Positions 11,301 through 17,334 of a stretch of DNA of 64,000 nucleotides are shown here, piece after piece. How positions within the stretch are numbered: the stretch's first letter is position 1; each line of letters begins with the position of its first letter. The stretch comes from G963674835 sp963674835 (GTDB lineage Bacteria > Planctomycetota > Planctomycetia > Pirellulales > Thermoguttaceae): assembly GCA_963674835.2 (NCBI GenBank), contig CAXXKC010000001.1, positions 1,116,001-1,180,000 on the forward strand, written 5' to 3'. The notes below the pieces were generated by a model. The model was given only the letters and a program-made list of their open reading frames with translations. It was not told the origin of the DNA and did no database searches. Both the position numbers and the translations under genes were made by a program.

Positions 11301-11872
11301 ACGAACGTGCCCTGCACGCCGTTGAAGCTGAGTGTGAATGCCCGGTTGATCAACTCTTGAGAGTACTTCGGCGTGTTCGGCTCGTACGCCGCGGTGAACG
11401 AGATCTTCTGAATCGCCGACGTGCCGCCGTAACGCAACGTGATCGTCCCGGTCAACGACGAGTTCGTGTCTTCCAGCGTCTCGCTCGGTACCGTGACGCG
11501 CTGAACTTCGTCCGTGAAGTACCGGGCGTAGATGTTCCAATCCTGCATCGTCTTGCTGTTGTTCGACCCCCACGTGACCGTGTCCTGGCGGGCCCACACC
11601 ACGACGAAGTCGCCGTCGTTGTCGACCGCGATCGACTGCCCGGCCACCATGTTCAGCGTGCCGGACGCATTGTACGTCTCGTTGACCAGCACGTCCTGAT
11701 AGTCGACCGCGCTCAAACTCAGCAGTTGCCGCTCTTCCAGCGGATCGAACGCCAACGAGCGATGCTTCATCGGGCGTTGAGATCGCACCTTGCTGTGGCT
11801 GCGGCGCCGGCCGCGCAGTTGGGCAATCTTCGAGGTCACATCTTGCAGCTTAGGCAATCGGATTGGGGACAT
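2330..11872 (-). CDS. Giant secreted repeat protein with embedded trypsin-like serine protease
   Basis: A 3180-residue protein. The N-terminus is basic and followed by FDPLEERQLLS (about residues 43-53), a motif recurrent in planctomycete giant extracellular proteins. Residues about 78-2660 hold some 20 repeats of a beta unit of the type SVAMDADGDFVITW..GQDG..YGIYARRYN, often followed by GEFRVN. Inserted among them are beta-sandwich-like modules of the GTFxLxFNG..VQxALxAL type (at least three) and two SbsA/Big-like modules (about 1117-1271 and 2094-2258). A complete chymotrypsin-fold protease domain spans about 1627-1897, with His1692 in LTAAHVV, Asp1741 in GGDLAVL and Ser1853 in HGDSGGP. The C-terminus (2727-3124) is a tandem array of GNDTAxLYDxAGDD units of about 60 residues. 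It starts 47 bases after the TIGR03032-type gene, probably in one transcript, and ends at the terminator at 2243-2280. Cell-surface location is inferred. Confidence 0.9.
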   Translation of the reverse strand: MSPIRLPKLQDVTSKIAQLRGRRRSHSKVRSQRPMKHRSLAFDPLEERQLLSLSAVDYQDVLVNETYNASGTLNMVAGQSIAVDNDGDFVVVWARQDTVTWGSNNSKTMQDWNIYARYFTDEVQRVTVPSETLEDTNSSLTGTITLRYGGTSAIQKISFTAAYEPNTPKYSQELINRAFTLSFNGVQGTFVFNESLGAEANAANLEMFLQGLGAGAEALNNATVTAISPTEFTVEFDAIESLVQSDQLQPLITWVGTVTNAATDSGFLPAVTVERVREPILIHDIPVVPGSPILTAANIEYAVKMYTSEEVSVIPVSGSVQQFDVTFTGVSGKENHPEMVLDSAYDEYGNAITNLPADSVRTLKESSPEFRVNAEEYDNPATLWPDIYDQGNPYAGLDLHNYGVDGPAVAMDADGDFVITWTSEVPDTTSNGSVTDIYARRFSPAGYQDNPEYVVYGEPIQGVRALGGEFRVNTTTNNPQGTPSVAMDDAGNFTVAWATQGQDFSYFNGVYMQRYNMDGERVGSEVLTADTNIHYDPYVSMSRDGHVAMTWTVATTAGTGTSYVVVRDPLGEVIMGPTNVADGVIAWQTTSCFDNDNNLAITWTETAADEVDVDQGGNTSLGIRGIEYQLYDDAGNVAPSVILGPSRINSAESGDTPYWFLEQTGSQALLDADGDIFVTFEGYGRDDSESDVDDTINTTLFALQNTLQAQGYDKDQVDTALAIRRAQLEATYSSNRGQANDILFFRMDASPSESQTILDTDSPVNADHDGHNTTYYFSFDSTTSGGNVTVRVYDPVNSGTYEDVTFDFVTEEDVPDLEATRQGIEDALQGIGFLGVAWPEPERQGPVVVELVSSAEIAARQPTSATDDAYWQIKDSSGNLVDTNDYCYRITFIGAVHDINVSMSVIKNDLTAEPIDEVQTISFSKDTTGWFGLKIYDPSTGAYVNPAADGSGYVYFDPTTPDDVATAIQNLLENFVGSDGESPYQGVTVAALTGGPPYRFQITYTGESGGTNQLQPQPVTPAGDTTHPPYTGVISVTTDVQGRADAAPFPIMAHFTYGDMGTVQTQSSSGITPEGSFTSVWAQNEQFTNSAVYSSYYYFNYGGDSNTNIYYRRYVESRDTAGPILTDFLLPDGSRLTSGGQVGENLQYIVVTFDEEMMTSSTASVTNTDNWALLKDGVAVLGGISSIDFGMNRAADLATALGLSAIGSNKWEAVITLDGNGVAAGVTPLGSGHYEIVAKSTLRDTAGNPLDFSGFSVNGDVNSRTFDVMAPTTGEELVNGSSTGSQVTVPTSQQTVASDADGDYVVVWTVPGQGVFAKLYDASYTESGTTRQSTTTAIKEFQVTSNTTASSPSVARDADGDFVITWSQQDSGDWNVWAKRFDAAGNVLTATGSTTGGAFRVNGTTDDIQRYSSVAMDAEGDFVITWQSLNQDGSGYGVYAQRYSPTGATVGGIDELQVINFVDQFSGTFRLQFNGLTTSSIRYSGNASDTAASVQSALAALGASVTVQATSNTTITIQFTGSDGSQDQPQITVASMTHDSGSSGQVQTFTRVDGVSAEFLVNDTTVGDQMHPSIGMSTNGSFVITWTSSGQDGDAAYETNVYAKRFFSNSVITGTSTDSNAFVQPITGSDDTRQFDYTPYIVTTDDPGNHVVPAGEGYDGVVSITTVMANGDAYGGSGSLLTTGMHILTAAHVVCAPNSNEVAPVSGITVTFDLPSGTVVYNVSQVIVNPNYTGFVELGGDLAVLVLESPAPTTVERYDIYRSFDELDRVFDMVGYGIAGNGETGATLPFGTKRSGENRFEATSDQLDSTVAPDGLVYDFDSGLAADDTLGLLLGIHDLGVGVNEACASHGDSGGPNFIDGKIAGVTSYGTSDTSPFGTIGVDVRVSLYADWIDQSLRSGAAEFLVNQTVTDDQMYSSVALDAEGNFVISWTSYGQDGVGNGPGAGVEGENGIYARRFDAEGNALSDEFLVNTFADGNQQYSHVAMDIDGDFAIVWESFQDRPLPPYTGANVDPDVPNSYGIYAQRYARTTLVGKNAFLGPNGEIGSEFAVNTTQPGDQRYPGIAMDYEGDFIIVWSGNGEVAGELDSQGVFQTWYAMPSDDAGPTVTDVDNVVSQSGGNVRVTVLPSVMFEDDVSQFIVTFSEDLNVENGTNGLHSVLNPANWQLLRDGQTVSGGIYSINYLGRNSATNKYEAIVTFDADSVTPGAQPLAEGSYVLTIRDRIEDVFENALDGNYDGIPGSNFSRSFSVRVGLTPVPPGGGSPDPTTSDTPISDTIEAKQDSPVVASNAEGDYVVIWVAYGVLEDDTTEGNIIGQRFNRFGTKLGSEFIVSSYTTGSQTMPDVAMDVFGDFIVVWAGEGIGSDNIVEQNGIFGRLFDASGVAQGDQFRVNTYKVGEQTAPAVAMSANGDFTVAWTGEGTSAAGGIDYSGVYGRSFNSLGKATTGDFAVSINTDGSQTRPDVAMDDDGNFTVVWNSNGASQDGSSWGVYARRYSSDSQALTGEFRVNNVATNAQITPQVAMDANGDFVVVWASLGQDGSGYGIYARRYNSAGTAQGVDALVNQTTRDWQTQPAVAMDDAGNYVVTWTTYGQDNSDRLGPDDSTPLDKGIYARIFNADGTANADYPNEFRVNATTEGDQVDSAVSMDSDGDFVIVWSGPDELYDTNVFERIVVLNPSDYVVTSTATSLADITTVVIYPTVLVLKGSDGNDILQFVAGPTVDTWVVTLNGVVQALDANVVGITFNALGGNDRVVFVGTTYDETATFYPTSVTFAGNGFTITASNIEIIRVDGAGGNDTVRMYDGSGDDTLTVKPGVATLVGTGVNYTALNFETVHAFASAGNDTANLYDTAGDDLLEMSSTFGRITGDGILYRSVGFDTVHAFASTGADRAVFIGTTGDELFQAKSGWARMWGDGYYRRAVGFATVDAYGKGGNDTAQLWGDADTADELRAWPTKATLTGTGYSRRLDGFSTLTVDGGTGGVDVAFLYDSAGDDTFTAKPLSGTLSGTGYSLTANQFEYTHAVSTGSGYDRAFLYDSAGDDTYEAYSNMARMYGSEYYLRAKNFDDMHGFASDGHDVANLYGSVRAEQVIAQTGQTRVYGSTFYQRAKFFEEVYLRMGDGNDSASVYDANVVSSDTAALAAALIDPSQIAWFYDIEKIQLRETLDSSLKTDLTDVDEVFAAWA
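2500..3690 (-). repeat. Coding tandem repeats, C-terminus of the giant protein
   Basis: About seven to eight consecutive units of roughly 55-65 residues. Each contains a D-rich turn (YDSAGDDTF, YDTAGDDLL, GTTGDELF), a short amphipathic segment (TLSGTGYS, RITGDGILY, RMYGSEYY) and an F-x-x-V/M-H-A/G-F-A-S segment. The alternation resembles, but does not match, RTX nonapeptide arrays; calcium binding is possible but not shown. Confidence 0.7.
6180..6990 (-). other. Trypsin-like protease domain within the giant gene
   Basis: This sub-region encodes residues about 1627-1897. All three catalytic positions of the chymotrypsin fold are present in order: TAAHVV (His codon 6799-6797), GGDLAVL (Asp codon 6652-6650) and GDSGGP (Ser codon 6316-6314). 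It begins near VVSITTVMANGD and ends with YADWIDQSL, as in secreted trypsin domains. It interrupts the DGDFV repeat series on both sides, so it is an insertion into the repeat array and not a separate gene. Confidence 0.85.
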
Positions 11873-11919
11873 CGTCTTCTACCCTTAGGATGGAATTCCG
11901 GAGTCCGGAAGCAAGTAGT

Positions 11920-13101
11920 CTAACTGAGTGTTTCAAACGGGCATGCCGCGTGCGCTTCGGGCGCCAGCGGGTCGGATGAGTTGTTTGCCGCTTGCGCGTC
12001 GGCCGTTTCCACCGGCAACTCCGAGCTCGGACGCAGCCACCACGAGGCCTCCGGATGCGTCATCGCCTGGTGTGCCTCTGTCTTCTCGATATTCAGAACC
12101 ATCGGCCGTCGAACGCCCGAGAGGAATTGCACGTCGTAAAGCTCCTCACACCCCGCCATGAATTCGAACCTTCCCACCTCGGCGCCGCTCCGCAGATCCA
12201 CCACGGCCACGCCGCACAGCAGTTGCTCGCAACGCTGCTGAACCGGCAACCCGCCGAAAATGTGCCGCTCGCGGATCTTCGACATCCCGATCACGGCGTA
12301 CGGCCCGGCAAAGCAAAGCCCCCGCAGATACCCCGGCAACGCACAGACCGTTCCCACGCGCCCGCTCTCCGGGTCGACCTCCAACAGCTCCCCGCTGCCA
12401 GAATTCAAAACCCAAAGCCGGCCGTCGTACCATCGCGGCGAATGCGGCATCGACAGCCCATCGACCACACACCGCCCGCTCGGCACATCGATCACCACGC
12501 CGCGGGCGGCCTTGCTCGGGCGCCATCCGCCGGGCGTGTCGGTCGTGCCCAACGCCGTGACGTATTGCGGCTGCCCGTCGCGCATCGCCAGGCCGTTCAG
12601 GTGACAACGATCCTCCGGTGCCAGCTCGCTCACAAACGGCGGTTGCCACACCGGCTCGAAGTTGTGCCGACTACTGAGCCGGGCCAGACACGAAAATCGC
12701 GTGTTGACCACCAGCAACTCGTCCCCCACAAACACCACGTCGTGCGTGTGCAGATCGCCCGTGTGATACGTGGCCCGCGGACAATAAAGCGCGTCGTACC
12801 GCCCCGGCTGCTGTTCGCTGTAGTCCTGAGCCAGTGCAACCGCATTGGCGAACAAGGTTACACCATATCGATGGGCCAGCGCCATCCGCGAACCGCTCAC
12901 CGCCAGCCCGAGCGGCTTGTCGAACTGCCGCATCAGCAGCGAAACCTGCCGGCCATCCCAGCCGATCATGGCAACCTTGCCCGCCTGGTAGGTCGACAAC
13001 GCCAGCGAACCGCCCGAGCGCGCCATCCACTCGGCGAAGCCGCCGGTGGTCGCACACTCAATGCGAATCTCGGAAGACGTGAGAGCCGGATTGCTCATCA
13101 T
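11920..13101 (-). CDS. TIGR03032-type protein (DUF4915), function unknown
   Basis: About 393 residues. Conserved blocks recognisable as the TIGR03032/DUF4915 family include LALSTYQAGKVAMIGWD, RYDALYCPRATYHTGDLH, HLNGLAMRDGQPQYVTALG, LSMPHSPRWYDGRLWVLNSG and FAGPYAVIGMSKIRE. The blocks suggest a six-bladed propeller-like fold; no catalytic activity is established for the family to my knowledge. No signal peptide is visible. The open frame extends to a TTG at 13131, but two adjacent ATGs at 13101 and 13098 are more plausible starts; neither has a strong ribosome binding site, so the start is uncertain. The giant secreted gene follows 47 bases later on the same strand, which suggests a joint role. 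Confidence 0.75.
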   Translation of the reverse strand: MMSNPALTSSEIRIECATTGGFAEWMARSGGSLALSTYQAGKVAMIGWDGRQVSLLMRQFDKPLGLAVSGSRMALAHRYGVTLFANAVALAQDYSEQQPGRYDALYCPRATYHTGDLHTHDVVFVGDELLVVNTRFSCLARLSSRHNFEPVWQPPFVSELAPEDRCHLNGLAMRDGQPQYVTALGTTDTPGGWRPSKAARGVVIDVPSGRCVVDGLSMPHSPRWYDGRLWVLNSGSGELLEVDPESGRVGTVCALPGYLRGLCFAGPYAVIGMSKIRERHIFGGLPVQQRCEQLLCGVAVVDLRSGAEVGRFEFMAGCEELYDVQFLSGVRRPMVLNIEKTEAHQAMTHPEASWWLRPSSELPVETADAQAANNSSDPLAPEAHAACPFETLS

Positions 13102-13684
13102 GGCAGAGTTTTCGCGAATGCGTTCAGACAAGAGACCCAGATGCGGCCGGCAACCGGCGGCGAAGAACAGAACTCATTCCTACCCATCTTTTCCAAATTG
13201 TCCAGTTTATCATGATCGGTCGCCCTGCAACCGTCAAGCCTCTTTCCCTGCAACCAACTCCAGGGGGTCGCTCTTCGCTTGCGGGGCGACGGTCTTGGTG
13301 CTCCGCAAGCCTTGAGTCGCAGAAAAGGAGTGCTGCGAACCCTTCGCCAGGTGGACCGGCGTCGGTCTGGAATGGTCTTATAGGCTTTGACGAGACTGGC
13401 AATTATTTGGTTCCCGCAAAATGTCCGGGTTCCCGGCCTGTTGGCCACCTCGGGGCTACTTACGCTGCCAACCGGCCAAATCCCGTCAGCCCTGTTCGCG
13501 TGGGGCTCGCAACGGTGCTCCACAAACGCTTCCGATCGTGATGTCCACATTGCCCAAGATGCCCGCCCTCTGGCCCTCGGCTTTGCCCCCGTTTGTCGAG
13601 GCTGCGCATCAGACGTATACTGCAATAGCCGTTTGAATTGCGGCGACCAGATCCCTTCACGAGGCAAATCACAAAGGTACGACC
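13102..13684. other. Divergent intergenic region, no gene seen
   Basis: Roughly 580 bases between the minus-strand TIGR03032-type gene and the plus-strand TraB-like gene. Open frames crossing it have no recognisable content. It should contain the two divergent promoters, but no clear -35/-10 pair stood out. Confidence 0.4.
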
Positions 13685-14596
13685 ATGGTACGCCGGTACG
13701 CGCCTTGGACACTTCTCGCCGTCTTCTACATGGCCGTTGGTGCCACACTGGGCGCTGAACCTTCCGTCGCCACCAAGCCCGCCGACCAGCAGGCCGGCGA
13801 CCAGTACATCCGCCTGGTATATAAGGACAAAGTGCCCGTCGCGCTGGAGACGGCCATCGTCCGTTTCGTCCCCGACAATGGCCAGCATCCTGGGCTCACC
13901 GTCGACTTGGTCGCAGCCATACACGTGGCCGACAAGAGCTACTTTGAAGAACTCAACCGCCGCTTTCAGACGTACGACGCCGTCCTCTACGAGCTCGTGG
14001 CCCCCGAAGGCACGCGCATTCCCAAGGGCGGCCGAAACGTCACGAACAACCCCGTATCGATGCTCCAGAACATGATGACGAAGGTTCTCGACCTCGAGTT
14101 TCAGCTTCGAGGCATCGACTACACCGCGAAGAATTTCGTCCACGCCGATCTCTCTCCAGAACAGTTCGCCCAGTCGATGGAGCGGCGAGGCGAGAGCATG
14201 TGGACGATCATGCTCCGCATGATGGGCTACGCCATGGCCCAGCAAAGCGGCAACGAAAAGACTTCCGACGCCCAGCTGCTCATGGCCTTGTTGAGCAAGA
14301 ACCGCGCCCTGAAACTGAAGCGGGTGCTGGCCGAACAGTTCGACGACCTCGAGGGCGCGTTGGACGCCATCGGTGGCCCCGACGGTTCCGCACTGATCTC
14401 CGACCGCAACGAGGCCGCGCTGGCCGTGCTTCGACGACAAATCGACGCCGGCAAGAAGCGTATCGCCATCTTCTACGGTGGCGGCCACATGCCTGACATG
14501 GCCGAGCGGCTCGAAAAGGACTTCCACATGAAGCCCGTCAAGACGGACTGGCTCGTGGCGTGGAACATGCAGAATTCCAAGCCCGACGACAAGTGA
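13685..14596 (+). CDS. Secreted TraB/GumN-like (Tiki-fold) protein
   Basis: 303 residues, beginning with a cleavable-looking signal peptide (hydrophobic core LLAVFYMAVGATLG followed by AEP). The body has features of the TraB/PrgY/GumN superfamily: DLVAAIHVADKSYFEELNRR near the start of the mature protein, the acidic LYELVAPEG strand, and near the C-terminus RNEAALAVLRRQI with the G-rich IFYGGGHMPDMAERL. Eukaryotic Tiki members of this fold are metalloproteases; activity for bacterial members is unproven. The start codon has AAAGG seven bases upstream. The gene stands alone, with a hairpin at its stop codon. Family assignment rests on motif recognition only. Confidence 0.6.
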   Translation: MVRRYAPWTLLAVFYMAVGATLGAEPSVATKPADQQAGDQYIRLVYKDKVPVALETAIVRFVPDNGQHPGLTVDLVAAIHVADKSYFEELNRRFQTYDAVLYELVAPEGTRIPKGGRNVTNNPVSMLQNMMTKVLDLEFQLRGIDYTAKNFVHADLSPEQFAQSMERRGESMWTIMLRMMGYAMAQQSGNEKTSDAQLLMALLSKNRALKLKRVLAEQFDDLEGALDAIGGPDGSALISDRNEAALAVLRRQIDAGKKRIAIFYGGGHMPDMAERLEKDFHMKPVKTDWLVAWNMQNSKPDDK

Positions 14597-14615
14597 CGGG
14601 CGGCTCTTGCCCGTC
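14595..14615 (+). terminator. Possible terminator hairpin after the TraB-like gene
   Basis: GACGGGC (14595-14601) and GCCCGTC (14609-14615) form a perfect 7-bp GC-rich stem with a 7-base loop, starting inside the stop codon region. There is no following T-tract, so it may only stabilise the 3-prime end of the message. Confidence 0.35.
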
Positions 14616-14893
14616 CGTTGGTGGCCGCAGTGTGCCCGGAATCGAAACTACCGCGAGTTCTCGGCCCGCTCGGCAATCGCTCCTCGCGGCTTCTCCCGGT
14701 CCCGCTTTACAGCCTCAGCCAATTTCACGATACTACCGCCTTGGGGGTCACCGCCCGGACTGGCCCTCTAGAGTGCGTTCGGCGTACGTCTGGCATGTGG
14801 TTCGCGTTCGAAACCCCGTAAACACGCCGCCACAAACGCCACAGTTCGGTGCGACAAGCACTAATCGCTGGTATTTGCGGAGGAGCAACACGG

Positions 14894-15703
14894 ATGGCTC
14901 AGTTGTCGATGAACGAAACGACCACGTTTCGTTGGTCCTTCGAGGAAGATGTCGCCAACTATTCGGCGGCCGGCATTCGTGCGATGGGAGTCTGGCGGCA
15001 GAAACTGTCCGATTGCGGCGAGGCCAAGGCCCTCGACCTGCTCCGCTCGCACGACATGCAGGTTTCCCATCTGTTCTGGGCCGGCGGATTCACTGGAAGC
15101 GACGGCCGCACCTTCCGCCAAAGCCTTGAGGACGCCCGCGAGGCCGTCCGAACCGCCGCCGCTCTTCACGCCGGAACGCTCGTCGTCTACAGCGGCGCGC
15201 GGGCTGGGCATACCCATAACCATGCCCGTCGGCTAATCAAAGACGCCATGAAGGAACTCATCCCTCTCGCGACCGATTTCGGCGTCACCTTGGCGGTCGA
15301 GCCGATGCACCCCGGTTGCGGCAGCGAGTTCACGTTCCTCACCAATATCGACGACTTCATGGCCTTGGTCACGGCGATCGATAGCCCCCAAGTCAAAATG
15401 GTCTTCGATACCTATCATCTGGGGCACGAGGCCGCCATGATCCAGCAAATTGCCCAGATCGCTACCCACATCGCCATCGTTCAGTTGGGCGATGCGCGCC
15501 AGCCGCCGTGTGGCGAGCAGAGCCGCTGCCTCCTGGGCGAGGGCACCCTTCCGCTCCAGGCGATCGTCGACGCCCTGACCTCCGCCGGATACGACGGCTA
15601 CTACGACGTCGAACTGTTGGGCGAAGAGATCGAGCCCATCGACTATCAGGACCTGTTAACCCACTCTCGGCAGGCCTTCGAGAAGCTCATGGGCAGGGCC
15701 TAG
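14894..15703 (+). CDS. Sugar phosphate isomerase/epimerase-like TIM-barrel protein
   Basis: 269 residues of the xylose-isomerase-like TIM-barrel superfamily (AP_endonuc_2). Supporting blocks are the barrel strands TLAVEPMHP (metal-ligand glutamate), QVKMVFDTYHLGHE (Asp and His ligands) and VQLGDARQPP followed by LLGEGTLP, and a terminal YYDVELLGEE (glutamate ligand). These enzymes isomerise or epimerise sugars or sugar acids; the substrate cannot be told. The ATG at 14894 is preferred over one 45 bases upstream because GGAGGAG lies eight bases ahead. arfB starts four bases after the stop codon, so the two are co-transcribed. Confidence 0.8.
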   Translation: MAQLSMNETTTFRWSFEEDVANYSAAGIRAMGVWRQKLSDCGEAKALDLLRSHDMQVSHLFWAGGFTGSDGRTFRQSLEDAREAVRTAAALHAGTLVVYSGARAGHTHNHARRLIKDAMKELIPLATDFGVTLAVEPMHPGCGSEFTFLTNIDDFMALVTAIDSPQVKMVFDTYHLGHEAAMIQQIAQIATHIAIVQLGDARQPPCGEQSRCLLGEGTLPLQAIVDALTSAGYDGYYDVELLGEEIEPIDYQDLLTHSRQAFEKLMGRA

Positions 15704-15707
15704 CGCC

Positions 15708-16124
15708 ATGCTGATCGTCAACCAGCGAATTCGTATTCCGTTGCAGGAAATTCAGTTCACCTACTCGCGCAGCTCGGGACCCGGCGGACAGAACGTCAAC
15801 AAGCTCAACACCAAGGCCACCCTGCGCTGGTCCGTAACCAACAGCCCCAGCCTCCCCGACGACGTCCGCCAGAGATTTGCCACCCGTTACCGCAACCGGA
15901 TCACCACCGACGGCGACCTCCTTCTGGCCGGCCAGCGCTATCGCGACGCCGCCCGCAACACGAACGACTGCCTCCAGCGCCTACGTGCCATGCTGGCGGC
16001 CGTGGCAACTGCCCCACGGGTGCGGAAACCGACCCGGCCGACCAAGGCCTCGGTACGCCGTCGTCTAACCGACAAGCGCCGACAGGCCGAGAAGAAGCAA
16101 AGGCGGCGAAGCGAGCCCGAATAG
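15708..16124 (+). CDS. arfB: Peptidyl-tRNA hydrolase ArfB (YaeJ), ribosome rescue
   Basis: 138 residues. The N-terminal release-factor-like domain contains SSGPGGQNVNK with the catalytic GGQ at residues 26-28. The C-terminus is a lysine/arginine-rich tail (KASVRRRLTDKRRQAEKKQRRR) that in ArfB enters the empty mRNA channel of stalled ribosomes. Length and layout match ArfB (about 140 residues) and exclude RF1/RF2, which are more than twice as long and carry a codon-recognition domain. It lies four bases downstream of the TIM-barrel gene. Confidence 0.95.
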   Translation: MLIVNQRIRIPLQEIQFTYSRSSGPGGQNVNKLNTKATLRWSVTNSPSLPDDVRQRFATRYRNRITTDGDLLLAGQRYRDAARNTNDCLQRLRAMLAAVATAPRVRKPTRPTKASVRRRLTDKRRQAEKKQRRRSEPE

Positions 16125-16238
16125 ACGGTCTCCGGCGGCCGGCGGCCTTGCTCCCCGACGCCGAATACGGCATGATGCCATCACGACAGGGCGGACGACC
16201 ACCCCCTCCTTGTGGCAGTCCCCCGTTCGTTTCGAGGG

Positions 16239-16244
16239 TATAAT
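16239..16244 (+). promoter_or_regulatory. Perfect -10 (TATAAT) immediately before a start codon
   Basis: TATAAT at 16239-16244 ends seven bases before the ATG at 16252. The usual start point would fall at or next to that ATG, implying a leaderless or nearly leaderless mRNA. No good -35 is seen at 17 bases; TTGTGG lies too far upstream. No purine-rich ribosome binding site precedes the ATG at normal spacing. Confidence 0.4.
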
Positions 16245-16251
16245 AGGCAGT

Positions 16252-16989
16252 ATGTCTAAGCGAACAGACATTGACGCCGCACTCCACGACTGGCCCTATG
16301 AACCGGGGACCCTGAGCGCCCGCATGGTTCAGACCAAGGACGGACGCGATGTGCTTCAAATGCGCGTGGAACTCGGCGTTCTCCAGATGGAAACCGAGCA
16401 TCGACCCGATGGTCAGCGACCCGACGGAAAAGACACCTATCTCGATCTGATGAGGCAGGTCGCCCTCGCCGAAGGCCCCGAATTCCAGTTCTCCGACGAG
16501 CAGTGCGAAGAAATCGATCGCGAATTCCTTCAGTTCTACCACCGCCGGATCTGCTGGCTCGCTCTGCGCGAGTTCAATCGCGCCGTTTCCGATGCCGACC
16601 ACAGCCTCGCCCTCATGGACCTGGCCGCGGCCCATTCACCGCATACCGACTGGACGCTCTCACACGAGCAATATCGCCCCTTCGTCCTCTTCCATCGAAC
16701 CCAGGCAGCCGCCCTTTCCCGCCTGGCCGACGACGGGCCCGAGCCGGCCATCGAGGAGATCCATCGCGGCCTCGAACGATTGCGCCAAGTCTACCGCAAC
16801 GTCGAGGCCGAAGAGCACTTCCAAGAAGATGAGATGGTCGACCAGCTCAACCGGCTCCAGGATTGGATCCGCGGGAATTACAGCATCGACCGCACCCTTC
16901 AGGAGCAATTGGCCGACGCCGTTGCTGCCGAGGAGTACGAGCTGGCCGCTCAACTCCGCGACCAGATCGCCCAACGCTCGCGCCACTAA
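16252..16989 (+). CDS. UvrB/UvrC (UVR) motif-containing protein, unknown function
   Basis: 245 residues, mostly alpha-helical. The C-terminal 30 residues, LQEQLADAVAAEEYELAAQLRDQI, are a clear UVR motif, the helical hairpin by which UvrB and UvrC interact and which is also found in McsA/ClpC-type adaptors. The upstream part (MRVELGVLQMETEHRPDG, YRPFVLFHRTQAAALSRL) resembles uncharacterised planctomycete proteins of this build; no nuclease or helicase motif is present. The start at 16252 is chosen over an in-frame start at 16210 because the latter lies upstream of a perfect TATAAT. It could be a regulatory partner of UvrA/UvrB or of a Clp protease; I cannot choose. Confidence 0.7.
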   Translation: MSKRTDIDAALHDWPYEPGTLSARMVQTKDGRDVLQMRVELGVLQMETEHRPDGQRPDGKDTYLDLMRQVALAEGPEFQFSDEQCEEIDREFLQFYHRRICWLALREFNRAVSDADHSLALMDLAAAHSPHTDWTLSHEQYRPFVLFHRTQAAALSRLADDGPEPAIEEIHRGLERLRQVYRNVEAEEHFQEDEMVDQLNRLQDWIRGNYSIDRTLQEQLADAVAAEEYELAAQLRDQIAQRSRH

Positions 16990-17028
16990 GAGCTGCCCGC
17001 GTCTCAACCTCCCCTCGCCCGCCATGTA

Positions 17029-17050
17029 GCACAGCCGCCTCCGGCTGTGC
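17029..17050. repeat. REP-like palindrome (GCACAGCCG hairpin)
   Basis: GCACAGCCG at 17029-17037 and CGGCTGTGC at 17042-17050 are exact reverse complements around a 4-base loop. Short palindromes of this composition look like dispersed intergenic repeats; whether it is multi-copy in this genome cannot be seen from one window. Confidence 0.6.
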
Positions 17051-17078
17051 CGCACCAGAAAATAACCAGCCCAAAACT

Positions 17079-17104
17079 CCCCTCGCCCGTTCGCGGGAGA
17101 GGGG
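17079..17104. repeat. Palindrome with TTCG tetraloop
   Basis: CCCCTC-G-CCCG (17079-17089) pairs with CGGG-A-GAGGGG (17094-17104), leaving one G/A mismatch and a TTCG loop, the exceptionally stable UUCG tetraloop in RNA. There is no T-tract. It may terminate or protect the UVR-motif transcript or be a dispersed repeat, being only 29 bases from the neighbouring palindrome. Confidence 0.55.
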
Positions 17105-17334
17105 CCTCATGGCGAGGGCACTCTGCCTTCCAATACACCCCACCCTCCGCTTTGTAAGACCTTCTTGTAAATCTGTACACTACCACATCCCGACACGGTT
17201 TTCTTCCAACGCGCAACTCATACCGGAACAACCTCTTACGACTCTCCCTCCGTTTTTCTCATCGCATCGGCACACCGCGTGCATTAGTTCCTGTCGAACT
17301 GGCAAACACGATCTTGGCGAAGAAGGAGTGTGCC

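Larger units (their letters stand above)
16990..17334. other. Intergenic region carrying two palindromes, no gene
   Basis: 345 bases between the UVR-motif gene and csrA. The first third holds two hairpin elements listed separately. The rest is pyrimidine-rich and should contain the csrA promoter, but no consensus pair is convincing. Confidence 0.5.

Noticed and set aside
2500..11640. Repeated DNA over 9 kb, considered as a CRISPR or satellite
   Set aside because: The repetition is at protein level with variable spacing and diverged bases; it is one open reading frame.
13098..13748. 216-codon minus-strand open frame across the divergent gap
   Set aside because: Overlaps both flanking genes, is Arg-rich, and has no recognisable block or start signal.
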